Of a stretch of DNA of 23,927 bases, positions 1 to 9,169 are shown in pieces. The position numbers were made by a program, and so were the translations under genes. The notes beneath the pieces were generated by a model that ran no database searches, had not been told where the DNA came from, and saw nothing but the letters and a program-made list of their open reading frames with translations. The stretch comes from Chloroflexota bacterium (GTDB lineage: Bacteria; Chloroflexota; Anaerolineae; UBA3071). Positions within the stretch are counted from its first letter, which is position 1. Every line of letters begins with the position of its first letter. Where the stretch lies: the NCBI GenBank assembly GCA_014383605.1, contig JACNHM010000332.1:1-23927 (forward strand). Reading direction: 5' to 3'.

Positions 1-3000
1 GCCCGGGGAGCGATACGGTGACGGTGCAGCCCAACACTCAGGTGACCTATTGCTACGAGGTGACCAACGATGGCAACACCGCTCACCTGAGCAATATCCA
101 GGTGACAGACGACAACGGTACGCCAGGTGTTCCGGGCGACGACTTCACGGTCTGCACCATCCCCGGCCCACTGGCCCCCGGTGCATCGCAAACCTGCTCG
201 GCTACGGCCACCATCAGTCAAGATACCACCAACGTGGGCACGGCCACAGGCACGCCCACCGATGCTGGGGGCACGCCACTGGGCATCGGCAACGTCTCCG
301 ATGACGACGATGCTTTCGTGGACGTCATCGGCCCCGACATCGAGATCGCCAAGACGCCCGACAACCAGCAAATCGTCAGCGGCGGCACGGCCAACTTCAC
401 CATCTACGTCACCAACACCGGCGACGTGGCCCTGGACAACGTCACCGTCACCGACCCGCTGGCCACCAACTGCAACCGCAGCCTGGGCACCCTGGCCGCC
501 GGCGCCAACACCAACTACACCTGCTCGCGCAGCGGCGTGACCAGCGACTTCACCAACGTGGCCAACGTCACCGGCGATCCGCCCGTCGGCCCACCGGTGA
601 CCGATAGCGACCCCGCCGACGTGGACGTCATCGGCCCCGACATCGAGATCGCCAAGACGCCCGACAACCAGCAAATCGTCAGCGGCGGCACGGCCAACTT
701 CACCATCTACGTCACCAACACCGGCGACGTGGCCCTGGATAACGTCACCGTCACCGACCCGCTGGCGCCCAACTGCAACCGCAGCCTGGGCACCCTGGCC
801 GCCGGCGCCAGCACCAACTACACCTGCTCGCGCAGCGGCGTGATTAGCAGCTTCACCAACGTGGCCAACGTCACCGGCGATCCGCCCGTCGGCCCGCCGG
901 TGACCGACAGCGACCCCGCCGACGTGGACGTCATCGGCCCCGACATCGAGATCGCCAAGACGCCCGACAACCAGCAAATCGTCAGCGGCGGCACGGCCAA
1001 CTTCACCATCTACGTCACCAACACCGGCGACGTGGCCCTGGATAACGTCACCGTCACCGACCCGCTGGCGCCCAACTGCAACCGCAGCCTGGGCACCCTG
1101 GCCGCCGGCGCCAGCACCAACTACACCTGCTCGCGCAGCGGCGTGATTAGCAGCTTCACCAACGTGGCCAACGTCACCGGCGATCCGCCCGTCGGCCCGC
1201 CGGTGACCGACAGCGACCCCGCCGTAGTGACCGTGACAGGTGCACCGGCCCTGGAGGTGATCAAGGATCTGGTGCTGCCGCCCGGCGGCGTTGCTCAGGT
1301 CGGCGATCTGGTGGTGTTCGACATCACCATCGCCAACATTGGCACGACGAACATCATCACGCTGCCGCTGAGCGACGTCTTCAGCAACACCTGCCTCAGC
1401 TTCGTCTTCGCCAACCCAGCGGAGGATAACCAGTTGGGTCCCAATGCGCTCGTGTGGTACAATCTGGGTCCACTGGCCGTCGGCAACAACAAGTCCATCA
1501 CCTTGAACTTCACGGCCATTGCTGCCTGCGATCCCGCAGGGAACAATGCCTGCGTGATCGGTGCCATAGACGAATTCGGAAGCCCGGTGCCCAGCGACTG
1601 TGATCGCGCCACGGTGATCATCCAAGAACCGACGCCGACGCCAACCAACACACCAACGCCAACACCGACACCGACCAACACGCCGACGCCGACGCCGACC
1701 AACACGCCGACGCCGACGCCAACCAACACGCCGACACCGACGCCGACCAACACGCCAACGCCAACGCCAACACGGACCAACACACCGACGCCAACGCCAA
1801 CCAACACGCCAACGCCAACGCCGACACGGACCAACACGCCAACACCGACGCCAACCAACACGCCAACGCCGACACCGACGCCGACCAACACGCCGACGTC
1901 AACGCCGACGCCAACCAACACGCCGACGTCAACGCCGACGCCGACCAACACACCGACGCCGACGCCCACGACGGAATTGCCGAACCTGGAGATGAGCAAG
2001 CGCCTGGTGTCGCCACCCGATGGCATCGTTCATCCTGGCGACACACTGATCTTCCAAATCGTCATCACCAACACGGGGTCCACGACGATCGCCATCCTGC
2101 CGTTGGCGGACACCATCCAGAACCCGCGCCTGGTCTACCTGACGGCGAGTCCTCTGCCCAACTCAGTGGTGGGCAATACCCTCATCTGGAACGATCTGAC
2201 AGGGCCTCCGCCCTATGGCTTCGGGTTCGACCTGGCCCCAGGGCAGGTGTGGACGGTCACGGTGAGCCTCCTGGTCACTGGAGGCAGTACCCAGTGTGAA
2301 AGCGGGTGGAACGAGACCAACATCACCGGTGCAGTAAACCAGTACGGCCAGTTGGTGCCGCCGATGAGGGACAGAGTGAACATCTGCGTGGCCGATGACT
2401 ACGAAGCTGACGATAGCTGTGGTCAAGCCCAGCCGATCGTCGTTGACGGCGCGGCGCAGCATCACAACTTCCACAAGCAAAACGACGAGGACTGGGCGAG
2501 CTTCCAAGTAGAGGCTGGCGAAGTCTACACCATCACGACCTCCAATCTGATAGGCGTGGCTGACACGCAACTCTGGCTCTACGCCTCGGACTGCACGACG
2601 CTGCTGGCCTTCAACGACGACTACATGGCGGGCAGCTTCGCCTCGCAGATCGTGTACACGGCCACGTACGACGGCATCCTCTACGCCAAGGTGACCGAGT
2701 GGCAAGGCCGTGGCGAATGCGGCTGCTACGATCTTTTCGTGAGCAAGCAGGCCCGGAGGTACCGTGTCTACCTGCCCCTCGTGCTCAGGCAACCGAGGCC
2801 CCCGACGCGCACGCCCACGCCGACACCCACCCGGCCTCCAGAAGCCATGCGGCACCCGAAGGGTATCGCCGTCAATCCTCGCACGCACAAAGTCTACGTG
2901 GCCAGCCGCGGCAACGACAGCCTGTACGCCCTAAACGGCGCGACACTGGCTGTGATCGGCCAGGTCTACATAGGCAATGAGCCGTTCGGTGTGGCGCTGA

Positions 3001-3755
3001 ATCCGAACACCAACAAGGTCTACGTGGCCACCTTCGCCGACGGCGAGCTCTACGTCATTGACAGTGAGAGCCTGGCCGTACTCAAGCACTTCAAGGTCGG
3101 GCCAGAGGCCAGCTACGTGGCGGTGAACCCGGACACCAACCGCATCTACGTCACCCTGCACGGCATCAACGGCGTGGCGGTGATCAACGGAGCCACGGAC
3201 ACAGTGATCAAGATCCTCGGCGCTGAGGCCGGCACCTTCGGCATCGCCGTCAACAGGGCCCTCAACCGGGTCTACGTCAGCAACCGCGATGTCAACAGCA
3301 TCATCACCATTGACGGCGCGACCAACAAGGTGATTGACGAACAAACCGTCCATCTGGAGCCGGAACGCTCCGTGCCGTTTACACTGGCTTACAACGAGGC
3401 CACCGGCAAGCTGTACGTGGTGTACGGCCCTGAGAACATCCCCAATAAGGTGTGGGTCTTCAGGGCTACGGCCAGCGGGCTGACGCCGCTGAAGTCCATT
3501 GACGTCGGCGACGGCGGAAGGGATGGCGGCGGCGGCATCGTCGCCAACCCCAACACCAACCACATCTTCGTCACCAACAGCGCCGAGAACACGGTCACCG
3601 TGATCAACGGAGCCACGGACACGGTGATCACGACCGTCGGGCAACCCGCCGTAGGCACAGATCCGTTCGGCATCACCGTGGACACGGCAACGAACATCGT
3701 CTACGAGGCCAACCGCACGAGCAACAACGTCAAAGCGATCCCCGACACCTTCTAA
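1..3755 (+). CDS. Large surface/secreted repeat protein with DUF11-type domains, TPT linker, PPC-like domain and YVTN beta-propeller (5' end outside window)
   Basis: The frame is open to the left edge, so this is the C-terminal part of a longer protein; GTG at 18 is only the first in-window start-like codon, and the residues upstream (PGSDT) fit the same domain. Counting from 18, residues 101-402 are three near-identical 101-residue DUF11-like beta-sandwich units, each starting [15 protein letters not shown] fourth, divergent unit spans about 411-530. Residues 538-652 are a Thr/Pro/Asn linker, and another DUF11-like unit follows at about 655-785. Residues 792-910 resemble a bacterial pre-peptidase C-terminal domain ([16 protein letters not shown]). 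YLPLVLR lies at 918-924, then a second short TPT linker, then a YVTN-type beta-propeller (about 945-1245) with repeated GIAVNP and KVYVA patterns. An extracellular adhesive or cell-surface role is inferred. The signal peptide would be outside the window. No catalytic motif is visible. Confidence 0.88.
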   Translation, partial: PGSDTVTVQPNTQVTYCYEVTNDGNTAHLSNIQVTDDNGTPGVPGDDFTVCTIPGPLAPGASQTCSATATISQDTTNVGTATGTPTDAGGTPLGIGNVSDDDDAFVDVIGPDIEIAKTPDNQQIVSGGTANFTIYVTNTGDVALDNVTVTDPLATNCNRSLGTLAAGANTNYTCSRSGVTSDFTNVANVTGDPPVGPPVTDSDPADVDVIGPDIEIAKTPDNQQIVSGGTANFTIYVTNTGDVALDNVTVTDPLAPNCNRSLGTLAAGASTNYTCSRSGVISSFTNVANVTGDPPVGPPVTDSDPADVDVIGPDIEIAKTPDNQQIVSGGTANFTIYVTNTGDVALDNVTVTDPLAPNCNRSLGTLAAGASTNYTCSRSGVISSFTNVANVTGDPPVGPPVTDSDPAVVTVTGAPALEVIKDLVLPPGGVAQVGDLVVFDITIANIGTTNIITLPLSDVFSNTCLSFVFANPAEDNQLGPNALVWYNLGPLAVGNNKSITLNFTAIAACDPAGNNACVIGAIDEFGSPVPSDCDRATVIIQEPTPTPTNTPTPTPTPTNTPTPTPTNTPTPTPTNTPTPTPTNTPTPTPTRTNTPTPTPTNTPTPTPTRTNTPTPTPTNTPTPTPTPTNTPTSTPTPTNTPTSTPTPTNTPTPTPTTELPNLEMSKRLVSPPDGIVHPGDTLIFQIVITNTGSTTIAILPLADTIQNPRLVYLTASPLPNSVVGNTLIWNDLTGPPPYGFGFDLAPGQVWTVTVSLLVTGGSTQCESGWNETNITGAVNQYGQLVPPMRDRVNICVADDYEADDSCGQAQPIVVDGAAQHHNFHKQNDEDWASFQVEAGEVYTITTSNLIGVADTQLWLYASDCTTLLAFNDDYMAGSFASQIVYTATYDGILYAKVTEWQGRGECGCYDLFVSKQARRYRVYLPLVLRQPRPPTRTPTPTPTRPPEAMRHPKGIAVNPRTHKVYVASRGNDSLYALNGATLAVIGQVYIGNEPFGVALNPNTNKVYVATFADGELYVIDSESLAVLKHFKVGPEASYVAVNPDTNRIYVTLHGINGVAVINGATDTVIKILGAEAGTFGIAVNRALNRVYVSNRDVNSIITIDGATNKVIDEQTVHLEPERSVPFTLAYNEATGKLYVVYGPENIPNKVWVFRATASGLTPLKSIDVGDGGRDGGGGIVANPNTNHIFVTNSAENTVTVINGATDTVITTVGQPAVGTDPFGITVDTATNIVYEANRTSNNVKAIPDTF
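318..1223. repeat. Three tandem 303-bp intragenic repeats
   Basis: Three direct copies begin at 318, 621 and 924, each 303 bp (101 codons), so the reading frame is kept whatever the copy number. Copies 2 and 3 read as identical over their full length. Copy 1 differs at a handful of positions, for example LATN versus LAPN, and TSD versus ISS. Each unit encodes one DUF11-like domain. Confidence 0.95.
1629..1973. repeat. Low-complexity TPT/TNTPTP-encoding repeat (linker)
   Basis: About 345 bp of imperfect short repeats built from ccgacg, ccaacg and accaacacg words encode a Thr-Pro linker with regularly spaced Asn and occasional Arg or Ser. Synonymous third bases vary (ccg/cca, acg/aca), so the protein pattern is kept although the DNA copies have diverged. 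Such extended, probably glycosylated, spacers are common in Chloroflexota surface proteins. Confidence 0.9.
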
Positions 3756-3790
3756 CGGCCCCTGAAACAGGGCTGATAGCAGGACACCAG

Positions 3791-3822
3791 ACAGGGGAAG
3801 GAGGTCAGCCTCCTTCCCCTGT
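3791..3822 (+). terminator. Strong hairpin after the surface protein gene
   Basis: A 14-bp perfect stem has arms 3791-3804 and 3809-3822 (core AGGGGAAGGAGG paired with CCTCCTTCCCCT) around a TCAG loop. It lies 36 bases after the stop of the surface protein gene. No clear U-tract follows, so it may end transcription inefficiently or protect the 3' end. Confidence 0.7.
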
Positions 3823-3845
3823 TCGCGGGAACAACCGTTGGGCAT

Positions 3846-3875
3846 TTTCTCTTTCGCCAAGGTTTGAGGTATAAT
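3846..3875 (+). promoter_or_regulatory. Probable promoter of the TPR lipoprotein-M16 peptidase pair
   Basis: A perfect TATAAT lies at 3870-3875, with only a poor -35 match (T-rich, around 3846-3851). It lies between the upstream hairpin and the ATG at 3930. Confidence 0.5.
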
Positions 3876-3929
3876 GCCGTTGGCAGGACAGCAGACGGAG
3901 CAGAGGATGCCCAGACAGGAGGCCAGGCC

Positions 3930-4526
3930 ATGCGCAGAAAAGGGAAACCATACGGTCGAGGGAACTGGACGACAGCAGGTCTTGTGTTGTTGCTGCTGCT
4001 GGCGATAACTACCGGCTGCGGCAAGGAGGCAACACCCGAGATCAGCAGCGACGTTCAGTCGGCTGAAGAGATATTCCTCCAGGGCAACGCCTACATCCAG
4101 CAAGGCGATCTGGAAAAGGCGGCCGCTGCCTTCGAGGCCGCGTTGCAGGCCCAACCTGACCACCTGGGCAGTCTGTCTAACCTGGGCGTCGTGTACTACC
4201 AGCAGGGCCGGCTAGAAGACGCAGCCGTCAAGTTCGAGGAAGGGCTGCGCGTGGCCCCCAACGACGCACAGTTGCACTATCTCCTGGGGGCGACGCGCTT
4301 GCAGCAGAACCGCCTGGATGAGGCGGAAAAGAGCTTCCTGCGAGCCAAGGACCTGCAGCCGGACTTGCCTGAGGCCTACTATGGCCTGGGAGCCCTCTAC
4401 CATCTGCAAGGGAAAAAGGACGAAGCCATCGAAGCCTTCGAGCGTTTCCTGGAGGTCGGGCCAGCACAGGACCCCCAGGCTGAGGCAGAGGCCCAGCGCG
4501 AACTCCTTGAACTGCGGGGATACTGA
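3930..4526 (+). CDS. TPR-repeat lipoprotein
   Basis: The 198-residue protein starts at ATG 3930, chosen because AGGAGG at 3917-3922 is 7 bases upstream and the signal sequence begins immediately; the frame is open further upstream but without such support. Residues 14-28 are a hydrophobic signal segment ending in ITTGC, a lipobox that makes Cys30 the probable lipidated residue. About four tetratricopeptide repeats follow, with typical pairs such as GNAYIQQGDLEKAAAAFEAA, LGVVYYQQGRLEDAAVKFEE and LGALYHLQGKKDEAIEAFERF. TPR proteins of this kind act as protein-protein scaffolds; a membrane-anchored outer-face location is inferred. The stop (4524-4526) directly abuts the next gene, so the two are probably co-transcribed and may work together in envelope protein turnover. 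Confidence 0.88.
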   Translation: MRRKGKPYGRGNWTTAGLVLLLLLAITTGCGKEATPEISSDVQSAEEIFLQGNAYIQQGDLEKAAAAFEAALQAQPDHLGSLSNLGVVYYQQGRLEDAAVKFEEGLRVAPNDAQLHYLLGATRLQQNRLDEAEKSFLRAKDLQPDLPEAYYGLGALYHLQGKKDEAIEAFERFLEVGPAQDPQAEAEAQRELLELRGY

Positions 4527-5822
4527 TTGACGATGCAATGCCAGAAGACAACGCTGGATAACGGCTTGCGTGTTCTGACTACGGCGATGCCCCACACTCA
4601 CTCAGTGAGTGTGGGGTTCTATTTGGGGGTCGGCTCGCGCTACGAAACGGATGCCGATGAAGGCAATTCCCACTTCATCGAGCACATGCTGTTCAAAGGC
4701 ACGCCGCGGCGGCCCAGTCCCGAAGCCATCGCCACGGAGATCGAGGGGCGAGGCGGCATCTTCAACGGCCACACAGGGCAGGAGATGACGCATTACTGGG
4801 CCAAAGTCGCCCAGCCCCATCTGGACGTGGCCCTGGACGTGCTGACCGATATGCTGCGTCACGCCCGTTTCGCCCCAGAGGAGGTGGAGCGAGAGCGGCG
4901 TGTCATCGCGGACGAGTTGGACATGACCCTGGATCAGCCCGACTCCCTGGTCTCCTTGCTGATCAACCGGACGTCGTGGCCCGATCACCCCTTGGGGAGG
5001 GATATCGCCGGCAGCAGGGCCAGCGTCACCACGCGGCAGCGTGAGCAGTTGCTGACCTTCAAAGAACGGCACTACACTCCCCGGAACACGGTGGTGAGCG
5101 TGGCCGGGAATCTGGATCACAAAGCCGTGCTGGAACGGCTGACGGCGCTGCTGAGCGATTGGAAGGGACCAGAGCCGCCTGGCTACGCGCCCGCACCACC
5201 ACCGCCGGACAGGCCACGGCTGGCGGTGCACCACAAGGATACCCAGCAAACTCACCTGATCCTCCGTGTGCCCGGCCTGCCGCGCCATCACCCCGACCGC
5301 TTCGCCCTGGCCCTCCTGAACACCATTCTGGGAGAGGGCATGAGCTCTCGCCTCTTCTTGCAGGTGCGAGAGCGGCTGGGCCTGGCCTACGCCATCGACT
5401 CCCAGGTGGCCTTCCTGAGCGATACCGGGGTCATGGAGGTCTATGCCGCGCTGGAGCCTACCTGCACGGAGGCCGCCGCCGGCGTCATCCTTCAGGAATG
5501 GCAGAAGCTGCGCAGCGCGCCGGTCGAGACTGCGGAGCTACAGCGAGCCAAGGAGTTCAGCAAGGGGCGGCTGCTGCTGGGACTGGAGGACAGCATGGCC
5601 GTCGCTGGCTGGTGGGGGCAACAGGAGCTTTTGCGTGGTGAGGCGTGGTCCGTGGACGACATCATCGCCGCAGTGGACGCGGCGACAACGGCCGACATCC
5701 AGCGGCTGGCCGGTCAGTGCTTCCAGGGTCAGCGGCTGAGCCTCGCCGTGGTGGGGCCAATGGAGGGATCGGCGTCCCTCCGTTCCCTACTGGACGAAGC
5801 CGGCGAGAGACTGCCCGCCTAG
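4527..5822 (+). CDS. M16B family zinc metallopeptidase (processing-peptidase-like)
   Basis: A 431-residue single-chain M16B peptidase, the usual length for bacterial YmxG/PqqL-like homologues. The inverted zinc motif HFIEH is at residues 49-53, and Glu130 in ADEL falls exactly 76 residues later, matching the HxxEH-x76-E signature, so the catalytic site looks intact. The second half carries the conserved SSRLFLQVRERLGLAYAI segment of the substrate-binding region. The start is ambiguous: TTG 4527 has GGGGA 6 bases upstream and abuts the previous stop, while ATG 4533 is two codons later. No signal peptide is seen, so it is probably cytoplasmic. It overlaps the convergent transglutaminase-like gene by 4 bases. 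A 27-base perfect palindrome lies in its early coding region. Confidence 0.93.
   Translation: MTMQCQKTTLDNGLRVLTTAMPHTHSVSVGFYLGVGSRYETDADEGNSHFIEHMLFKGTPRRPSPEAIATEIEGRGGIFNGHTGQEMTHYWAKVAQPHLDVALDVLTDMLRHARFAPEEVERERRVIADELDMTLDQPDSLVSLLINRTSWPDHPLGRDIAGSRASVTTRQREQLLTFKERHYTPRNTVVSVAGNLDHKAVLERLTALLSDWKGPEPPGYAPAPPPPDRPRLAVHHKDTQQTHLILRVPGLPRHHPDRFALALLNTILGEGMSSRLFLQVRERLGLAYAIDSQVAFLSDTGVMEVYAALEPTCTEAAAGVILQEWQKLRSAPVETAELQRAKEFSKGRLLLGLEDSMAVAGWWGQQELLRGEAWSVDDIIAAVDAATTADIQRLAGQCFQGQRLSLAVVGPMEGSASLRSLLDEAGERLPA
4590..4616. promoter_or_regulatory. 27-base perfect palindrome inside the M16 peptidase gene
   Basis: The arms CCCCACACTCACT (4590-4602) and AGTGAGTGTGGGG (4604-4616) are perfect reverse complements around a single C, and are followed by TTCTATTT. 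It covers codons about 22-30 (MPHTHSVSVGF). It resembles an intrinsic terminator or attenuator hairpin, but its function is unproven. Confidence 0.55.
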
Positions 5823-8227
5823 CCGGGGAACTGGGAGGCCAGGCGGCGCGACCAGCGCTCCCGCCAACGGATCAGCCGTTCCGGTGGCTGGGCGAGATGG
5901 CGCAGCCAGCGTCGCCAGAGGACGGGACGCAAAGCCAGCCAGGCCTGAGCAGCGCCATTCAGTTCATCGCCGCTGGCGGGCGTGGGACTGAAGCGCTCCC
6001 GCACATAGAGGCTGGCGATGCAGTCAATCTGCGCCTTCCCCTCCGGCACGGCCTGGGCCATCAGGCCGGCCTGCTCGTAAGGCGTCTGGTGCGGCTGCCA
6101 GCGCAGCTTCAGACGCTCTCCCCAATGAATGAGCTGCTCGTACAGTTGCGTGAGCAGGTGCGGCACCGCCGCCGGAGGGCGGCGCAGGATCCACCAGACA
6201 ACGACGCCCAAAGCCGCCAACAGCACCAGCCCCGCTACCGAGATGACCCACGGCCTATTGAGAGACCACCATTGCCCTAGCCCGAGCATCCCCCCGGCCG
6301 GCCCCGCCGGTATGTCCACGTCCTCTCCAAACTTCTCTTCGTCTTCCTCCGCCGACAGATCAGATGGGCGCGACGAAGGCTCGCGGCCACCCGCATCAGG
6401 GGGACGCAGGACCCGCACAATCTGCAGTTCGTTGGCTGTGGGCTCGAATTCCACCCAACCATAGCGGGGGAAGAACACCTCCACCCAGGCATGGGCGTTC
6501 AGTTCCTTAACTCGATGGAGACCACTCTCTTCCTGATACTCCCCCTGGCTGTAGCCTGCGGCCAGTCGCGCCGGAATGCCCACCGCCCGCGCCATCGTCG
6601 TCATCGCCGAGGCATAATAATCGCAGTACCCCTCCCGCACGCCGAAGAGGAAGTAATCCACACCGTCCTGATCCGGCGGCGGCGGGGCGATCTTGTCGTT
6701 GTAAGTCATTGCCCGCAGGTAGTGCTCCAGCGCCGCCGTTTTGTCATAAGGATTGTCGTAAGGCGCGGTGATCTCCAGCGCCAACTCCCGCACCCGCTGC
6801 GGCAGATCCTCCGGCAATTGCAGATAGCGGTCCCGCACCCAGTCGGGATAGGCATCCCCGGCGGCGCGGAGGCTCTCTACGTCTGCCTTGCTGATGGTGG
6901 ACACGAGGGAATAGGACTGCCCCTCCTTCAGCCGCGAGCGACTGAAGAGCATGGAGATGTCCATAGGAGGGGAGGGAGCGGCCCACTGCCCGCCGCCGGG
7001 CAGCGGCGTCGGCGTGGGCACCACGTCATCCGGCAGGAAGCTCACTTCGGCCTGCACCGGCAGCACCGCACGCAGCGGCTGTCCGGCGGCGAAGAGGACC
7101 CCGTTGCCGGGGTAAAACGTGGTGATCGTCTGGGTTACCTCCCGGTGCAGCTCATAGATGGGCAACCGCAGGTCGTCGCCTGCCCCCAGCGGCGTGCTTT
7201 CCTGATCGGTGTTCAGCCAACCGCGTCCGGTGTAAGTGTGGTAGACAACACCGCGCCAGTAGCGCCCCTCCGAGGCTCGGACGTCCATGATCACCGAGTC
7301 GCCCAGGTTCACCGGCCCTGATAAAGCCAGGCTCTTGCCGAAGGCGGCGTAGCCGGGGGACGACGGATACTGGAGCGAATGAAAGAGGCGGTTCCACTCC
7401 GCCTTGACCCGCTCCCAAGTCTCCTCAAATGGTTCCACGAGCGGCTCGAGACGCCCCTGGCTGGCGGCGCTGGGCAGCACCCAGGCCAAAGCCAGCACCA
7501 GGATGGCGAAAATCACCCCATCGCGCAGGAAGTCCAGGCCAATGTCCATAGCGTAGCGCACCTGCGCCGACCGCCAGCCCTCTTCTCGTTGCGCCAGGTT
7601 GCTGCGCACCGCCAGCAGCAGCGCACAGAAGGTAAAGAGCAAGAAGTACACACTGAGACGAGAGGGGGCGTAGTAGAGGTTGATCAGCATGGCGAGCGCC
7701 GCGGGGACGATGGCACGCCACACGCTCTGGCGGCGAAACACGCTCCAGGTTGCGAAATAGGCCAGCCACCAAACCAGTATCGCCAGCAACAACACGAAAA
7801 TAAGGCTGCCGGCACTGACCGCACCACTCACAGCCCGTTCCAGCCACAGGGCGATGCCCGCAAAAAGCTGGAAGACACGTTGGCGGTGCCCCAGTTCCAG
7901 CGGCAGAATCGTGCTCATCCAAATGATGAGCCAGACGATGCTGCACAGAAAAGCATGAAAGGCGGAAAAAACGCTGCTCCATCGCGCGTGGCTGAGTGCA
8001 AAACCCAGCAGAACGCCGCCCAATACCATCCACTGGAGCAAATGCAACCCGTCTGTCCACTCGGCGGCGTTGACAGACCAGGCCACCGAAAGCAACATCA
8101 ACGTCAGCAACAGCAGACTCAGCCAGCCACCGGCGCGCTGCAAACCCAGGCGGGTGTCTCCCCCGCGCACGCTGGCAGAGCCCATCTCGTCTCTGTATCT
8201 GACCCCTTGTGTCGTGATTGCTGTCAT
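5819..8227 (-). CDS. Membrane-bound transglutaminase-like protein (TgpA-type)
   Basis: The 802-residue protein starts at ATG 8227, supported by TGAGGT at 8235-8240, 7 bases upstream; an in-frame TTG at 8251 is less likely. The N-terminal 250 residues hold about seven hydrophobic helices, followed by an extracytoplasmic region and a transglutaminase-core domain around residues 480-605. A C-terminal transmembrane segment (659-681) and a cytoplasmic tail end the chain, the architecture of DUF3488/TgpA proteins. The triad candidates are Cys535 (EGYCDYYASA), His579 (NAHAWVEV) and, at the usual Asp position, Glu595 in WVEFEPT. The Glu is a conservative change whose effect is unknown. Such proteins are thought to act on envelope proteins or peptides as cysteine peptidases or acyltransferases. 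Its stop overlaps that of the convergent M16 peptidase. Confidence 0.9.
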   Translation of the reverse strand: MTAITTQGVRYRDEMGSASVRGGDTRLGLQRAGGWLSLLLLTLMLLSVAWSVNAAEWTDGLHLLQWMVLGGVLLGFALSHARWSSVFSAFHAFLCSIVWLIIWMSTILPLELGHRQRVFQLFAGIALWLERAVSGAVSAGSLIFVLLLAILVWWLAYFATWSVFRRQSVWRAIVPAALAMLINLYYAPSRLSVYFLLFTFCALLLAVRSNLAQREEGWRSAQVRYAMDIGLDFLRDGVIFAILVLALAWVLPSAASQGRLEPLVEPFEETWERVKAEWNRLFHSLQYPSSPGYAAFGKSLALSGPVNLGDSVIMDVRASEGRYWRGVVYHTYTGRGWLNTDQESTPLGAGDDLRLPIYELHREVTQTITTFYPGNGVLFAAGQPLRAVLPVQAEVSFLPDDVVPTPTPLPGGGQWAAPSPPMDISMLFSRSRLKEGQSYSLVSTISKADVESLRAAGDAYPDWVRDRYLQLPEDLPQRVRELALEITAPYDNPYDKTAALEHYLRAMTYNDKIAPPPPDQDGVDYFLFGVREGYCDYYASAMTTMARAVGIPARLAAGYSQGEYQEESGLHRVKELNAHAWVEVFFPRYGWVEFEPTANELQIVRVLRPPDAGGREPSSRPSDLSAEEDEEKFGEDVDIPAGPAGGMLGLGQWWSLNRPWVISVAGLVLLAALGVVVWWILRRPPAAVPHLLTQLYEQLIHWGERLKLRWQPHQTPYEQAGLMAQAVPEGKAQIDCIASLYVRERFSPTPASGDELNGAAQAWLALRPVLWRRWLRHLAQPPERLIRWRERWSRRLASQFPG

Positions 8228-8346
8228 TGTGACGACCTCAACACAAACCAAACATCCGGCTGCACACAGTTCACACCTGGAAGCACGGAAAGAGGTTCAA
8301 TCCAACTATGGCCCTGGGCCGGTAACGTCTGCACCGGAGCAAGACT

Positions 8347-8374
8347 TGCGCGATTCCGCCGAATCTGGTATGCT
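8347..8374 (+). promoter_or_regulatory. Promoter of the 99-residue protein gene
   Basis: TTGCGC (8347-8352), a 16-base spacer and TATGCT (8369-8374) with an extended -10 TGG immediately upstream. It points toward the ATG at 8442. Confidence 0.5.
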
Positions 8375-8441
8375 TCGGCACGCTGGCGCTCGTAGAGAAG
8401 AGATAGATGACCACAACAAGCTTTCGAAAGCGACCCCATCC

Positions 8442-8741
8442 ATGATAAAACTACTGCTGTCCTGGGACATCAAAGATGAGTTCGAGCAACCCTACTTCGA
8501 ATTCATGATGCGCGAGTTCGTGCCGGGCCTCATACGCCTGGGAGTGCAGCCCACCGAAGCCTGGTACACCCTCTTCGGAGAAGGGCCGCAAATACTCACA
8601 GGCGGTGTGACGGAAGATCTGGATACCATGGAGGAAATCCTGGCCAGCGATGAATGGCAGGAACTCGAAACAAAACTGTTGGCGCTGGTCACCAACTTCC
8701 AGTACAAGGTCATCCGTGCCAATGGGCGCTTCCAGTTGTGA
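8442..8741 (+). CDS. Small conserved-looking protein of unknown function
   Basis: 99 residues beginning MIKLLLSWDIKDEFEQPYFE. ATG 8442 was chosen because the upstream in-frame sequence is low-complexity and unlike a protein, although no strong ribosome site is visible. The alternation of an N-terminal strand (IKLLLSWDI), two helices (FEFMMREFVPGLIRLG, MEEILASDEWQELETKLLALV) and strands between them is consistent with a dimeric alpha/beta-barrel fold like monooxygenase-type small proteins, but no active-site residue identifies it. It has its own promoter and a strong bidirectional terminator, so it is a monocistronic gene. I do not recognise the family. Confidence 0.7.
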   Translation: MIKLLLSWDIKDEFEQPYFEFMMREFVPGLIRLGVQPTEAWYTLFGEGPQILTGGVTEDLDTMEEILASDEWQELETKLLALVTNFQYKVIRANGRFQL

Positions 8742-8766
8742 TCTCAGCAGAAATCGCGGGACAGAA

Positions 8767-8794
8767 AAGCCCCATGGCCTGGTCCATGGGGCTT
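8767..8794. terminator. Bidirectional terminator between convergent genes
   Basis: The 11-bp perfect stem AAGCCCCATGG / CCATGGGGCTT has a 6-base loop (8778-8783). An A-rich left flank and CTT on the right give short U-tracts in both directions, as expected between the convergent 99-residue protein and FmdB genes. Confidence 0.85.
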
Positions 8795-8847
8795 CTTGAT
8801 GCAACAATGCTCGCACCAGGTATGCGCGAGAAAACCGAACTCATCCC

Positions 8848-9105
8848 TTACTCGTCAGATGATCCTCCGTCCGAGTCAGACCCCGACCCCACATCCTTCT
8901 TGGTACCCGGCGTGCTGGTAGATGACTTCGCTCTGTTGTCGGTGACGTAGAAACCAGATCCTTTGAAGATGATCCCCACGGGCTGAAATACCCGATGCAC
9001 GTGACCGCTGCATTCCGGGCACTTGCTCAAGGCTGGCTCATTCATGCGTTGTATACGCTCAAAGCGAACGCCGCAACTGTCGCAGGCATATTCGTAGATC
9101 GGCAT
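8848..9105 (-). CDS. FmdB-family zinc ribbon protein
   Basis: 85 residues starting MPIYEYACDSCG. ATG 9105 was chosen over an upstream in-frame start because an AGGGGGA ribosome site sits just before it and the family begins with exactly this sequence. Two CxxC knuckles (Cys8/Cys11 and Cys29/Cys32) form the zinc ribbon, and the GSGFYVTD segment is also typical. The tail from about residue 60 is Ser/Asp/Gly-rich and probably disordered. FmdB-type proteins were named for regulation of formamidase or amidase operons, but most have unknown roles. It is transcribed alone from a near-consensus promoter. Confidence 0.93.
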   Translation of the reverse strand: MPIYEYACDSCGVRFERIQRMNEPALSKCPECSGHVHRVFQPVGIIFKGSGFYVTDNRAKSSTSTPGTKKDVGSGSDSDGGSSDE

Positions 9106-9140
9106 AGACGTTTCCCCCTGGTCATTTTCCACAGGCCCCT

Positions 9141-9169
9141 ATTATACTCACCCCTCGACAAACCGGCAA
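9141..9169 (-). promoter_or_regulatory. Promoter of the FmdB-like gene
   Basis: On the minus strand: TTGCCG (9169-9164), a 17-base spacer and perfect TATAAT (9146-9141), 35 bases upstream of the ATG at 9105. Confidence 0.8.

Noticed and set aside
1295..2026. Long minus-strand open frame rich in Val-Gly repeats opposite the TPT linker
   Set aside because: It is the antisense shadow of the ccg/acg repeat in the plus-strand surface protein; repeat composition alone keeps it open.
2931..4163. 410-residue minus-strand frame across the end of the surface protein and start of the lipoprotein
   Set aside because: It overlaps two well-supported genes, a terminator and a promoter, and has no recognisable domain.
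7379..8395. 338-residue plus-strand frame opposite the transglutaminase-like gene
   Set aside because: Rich in Gln/His/Arg, as expected from antisense of membrane helices; no start site or family signal.
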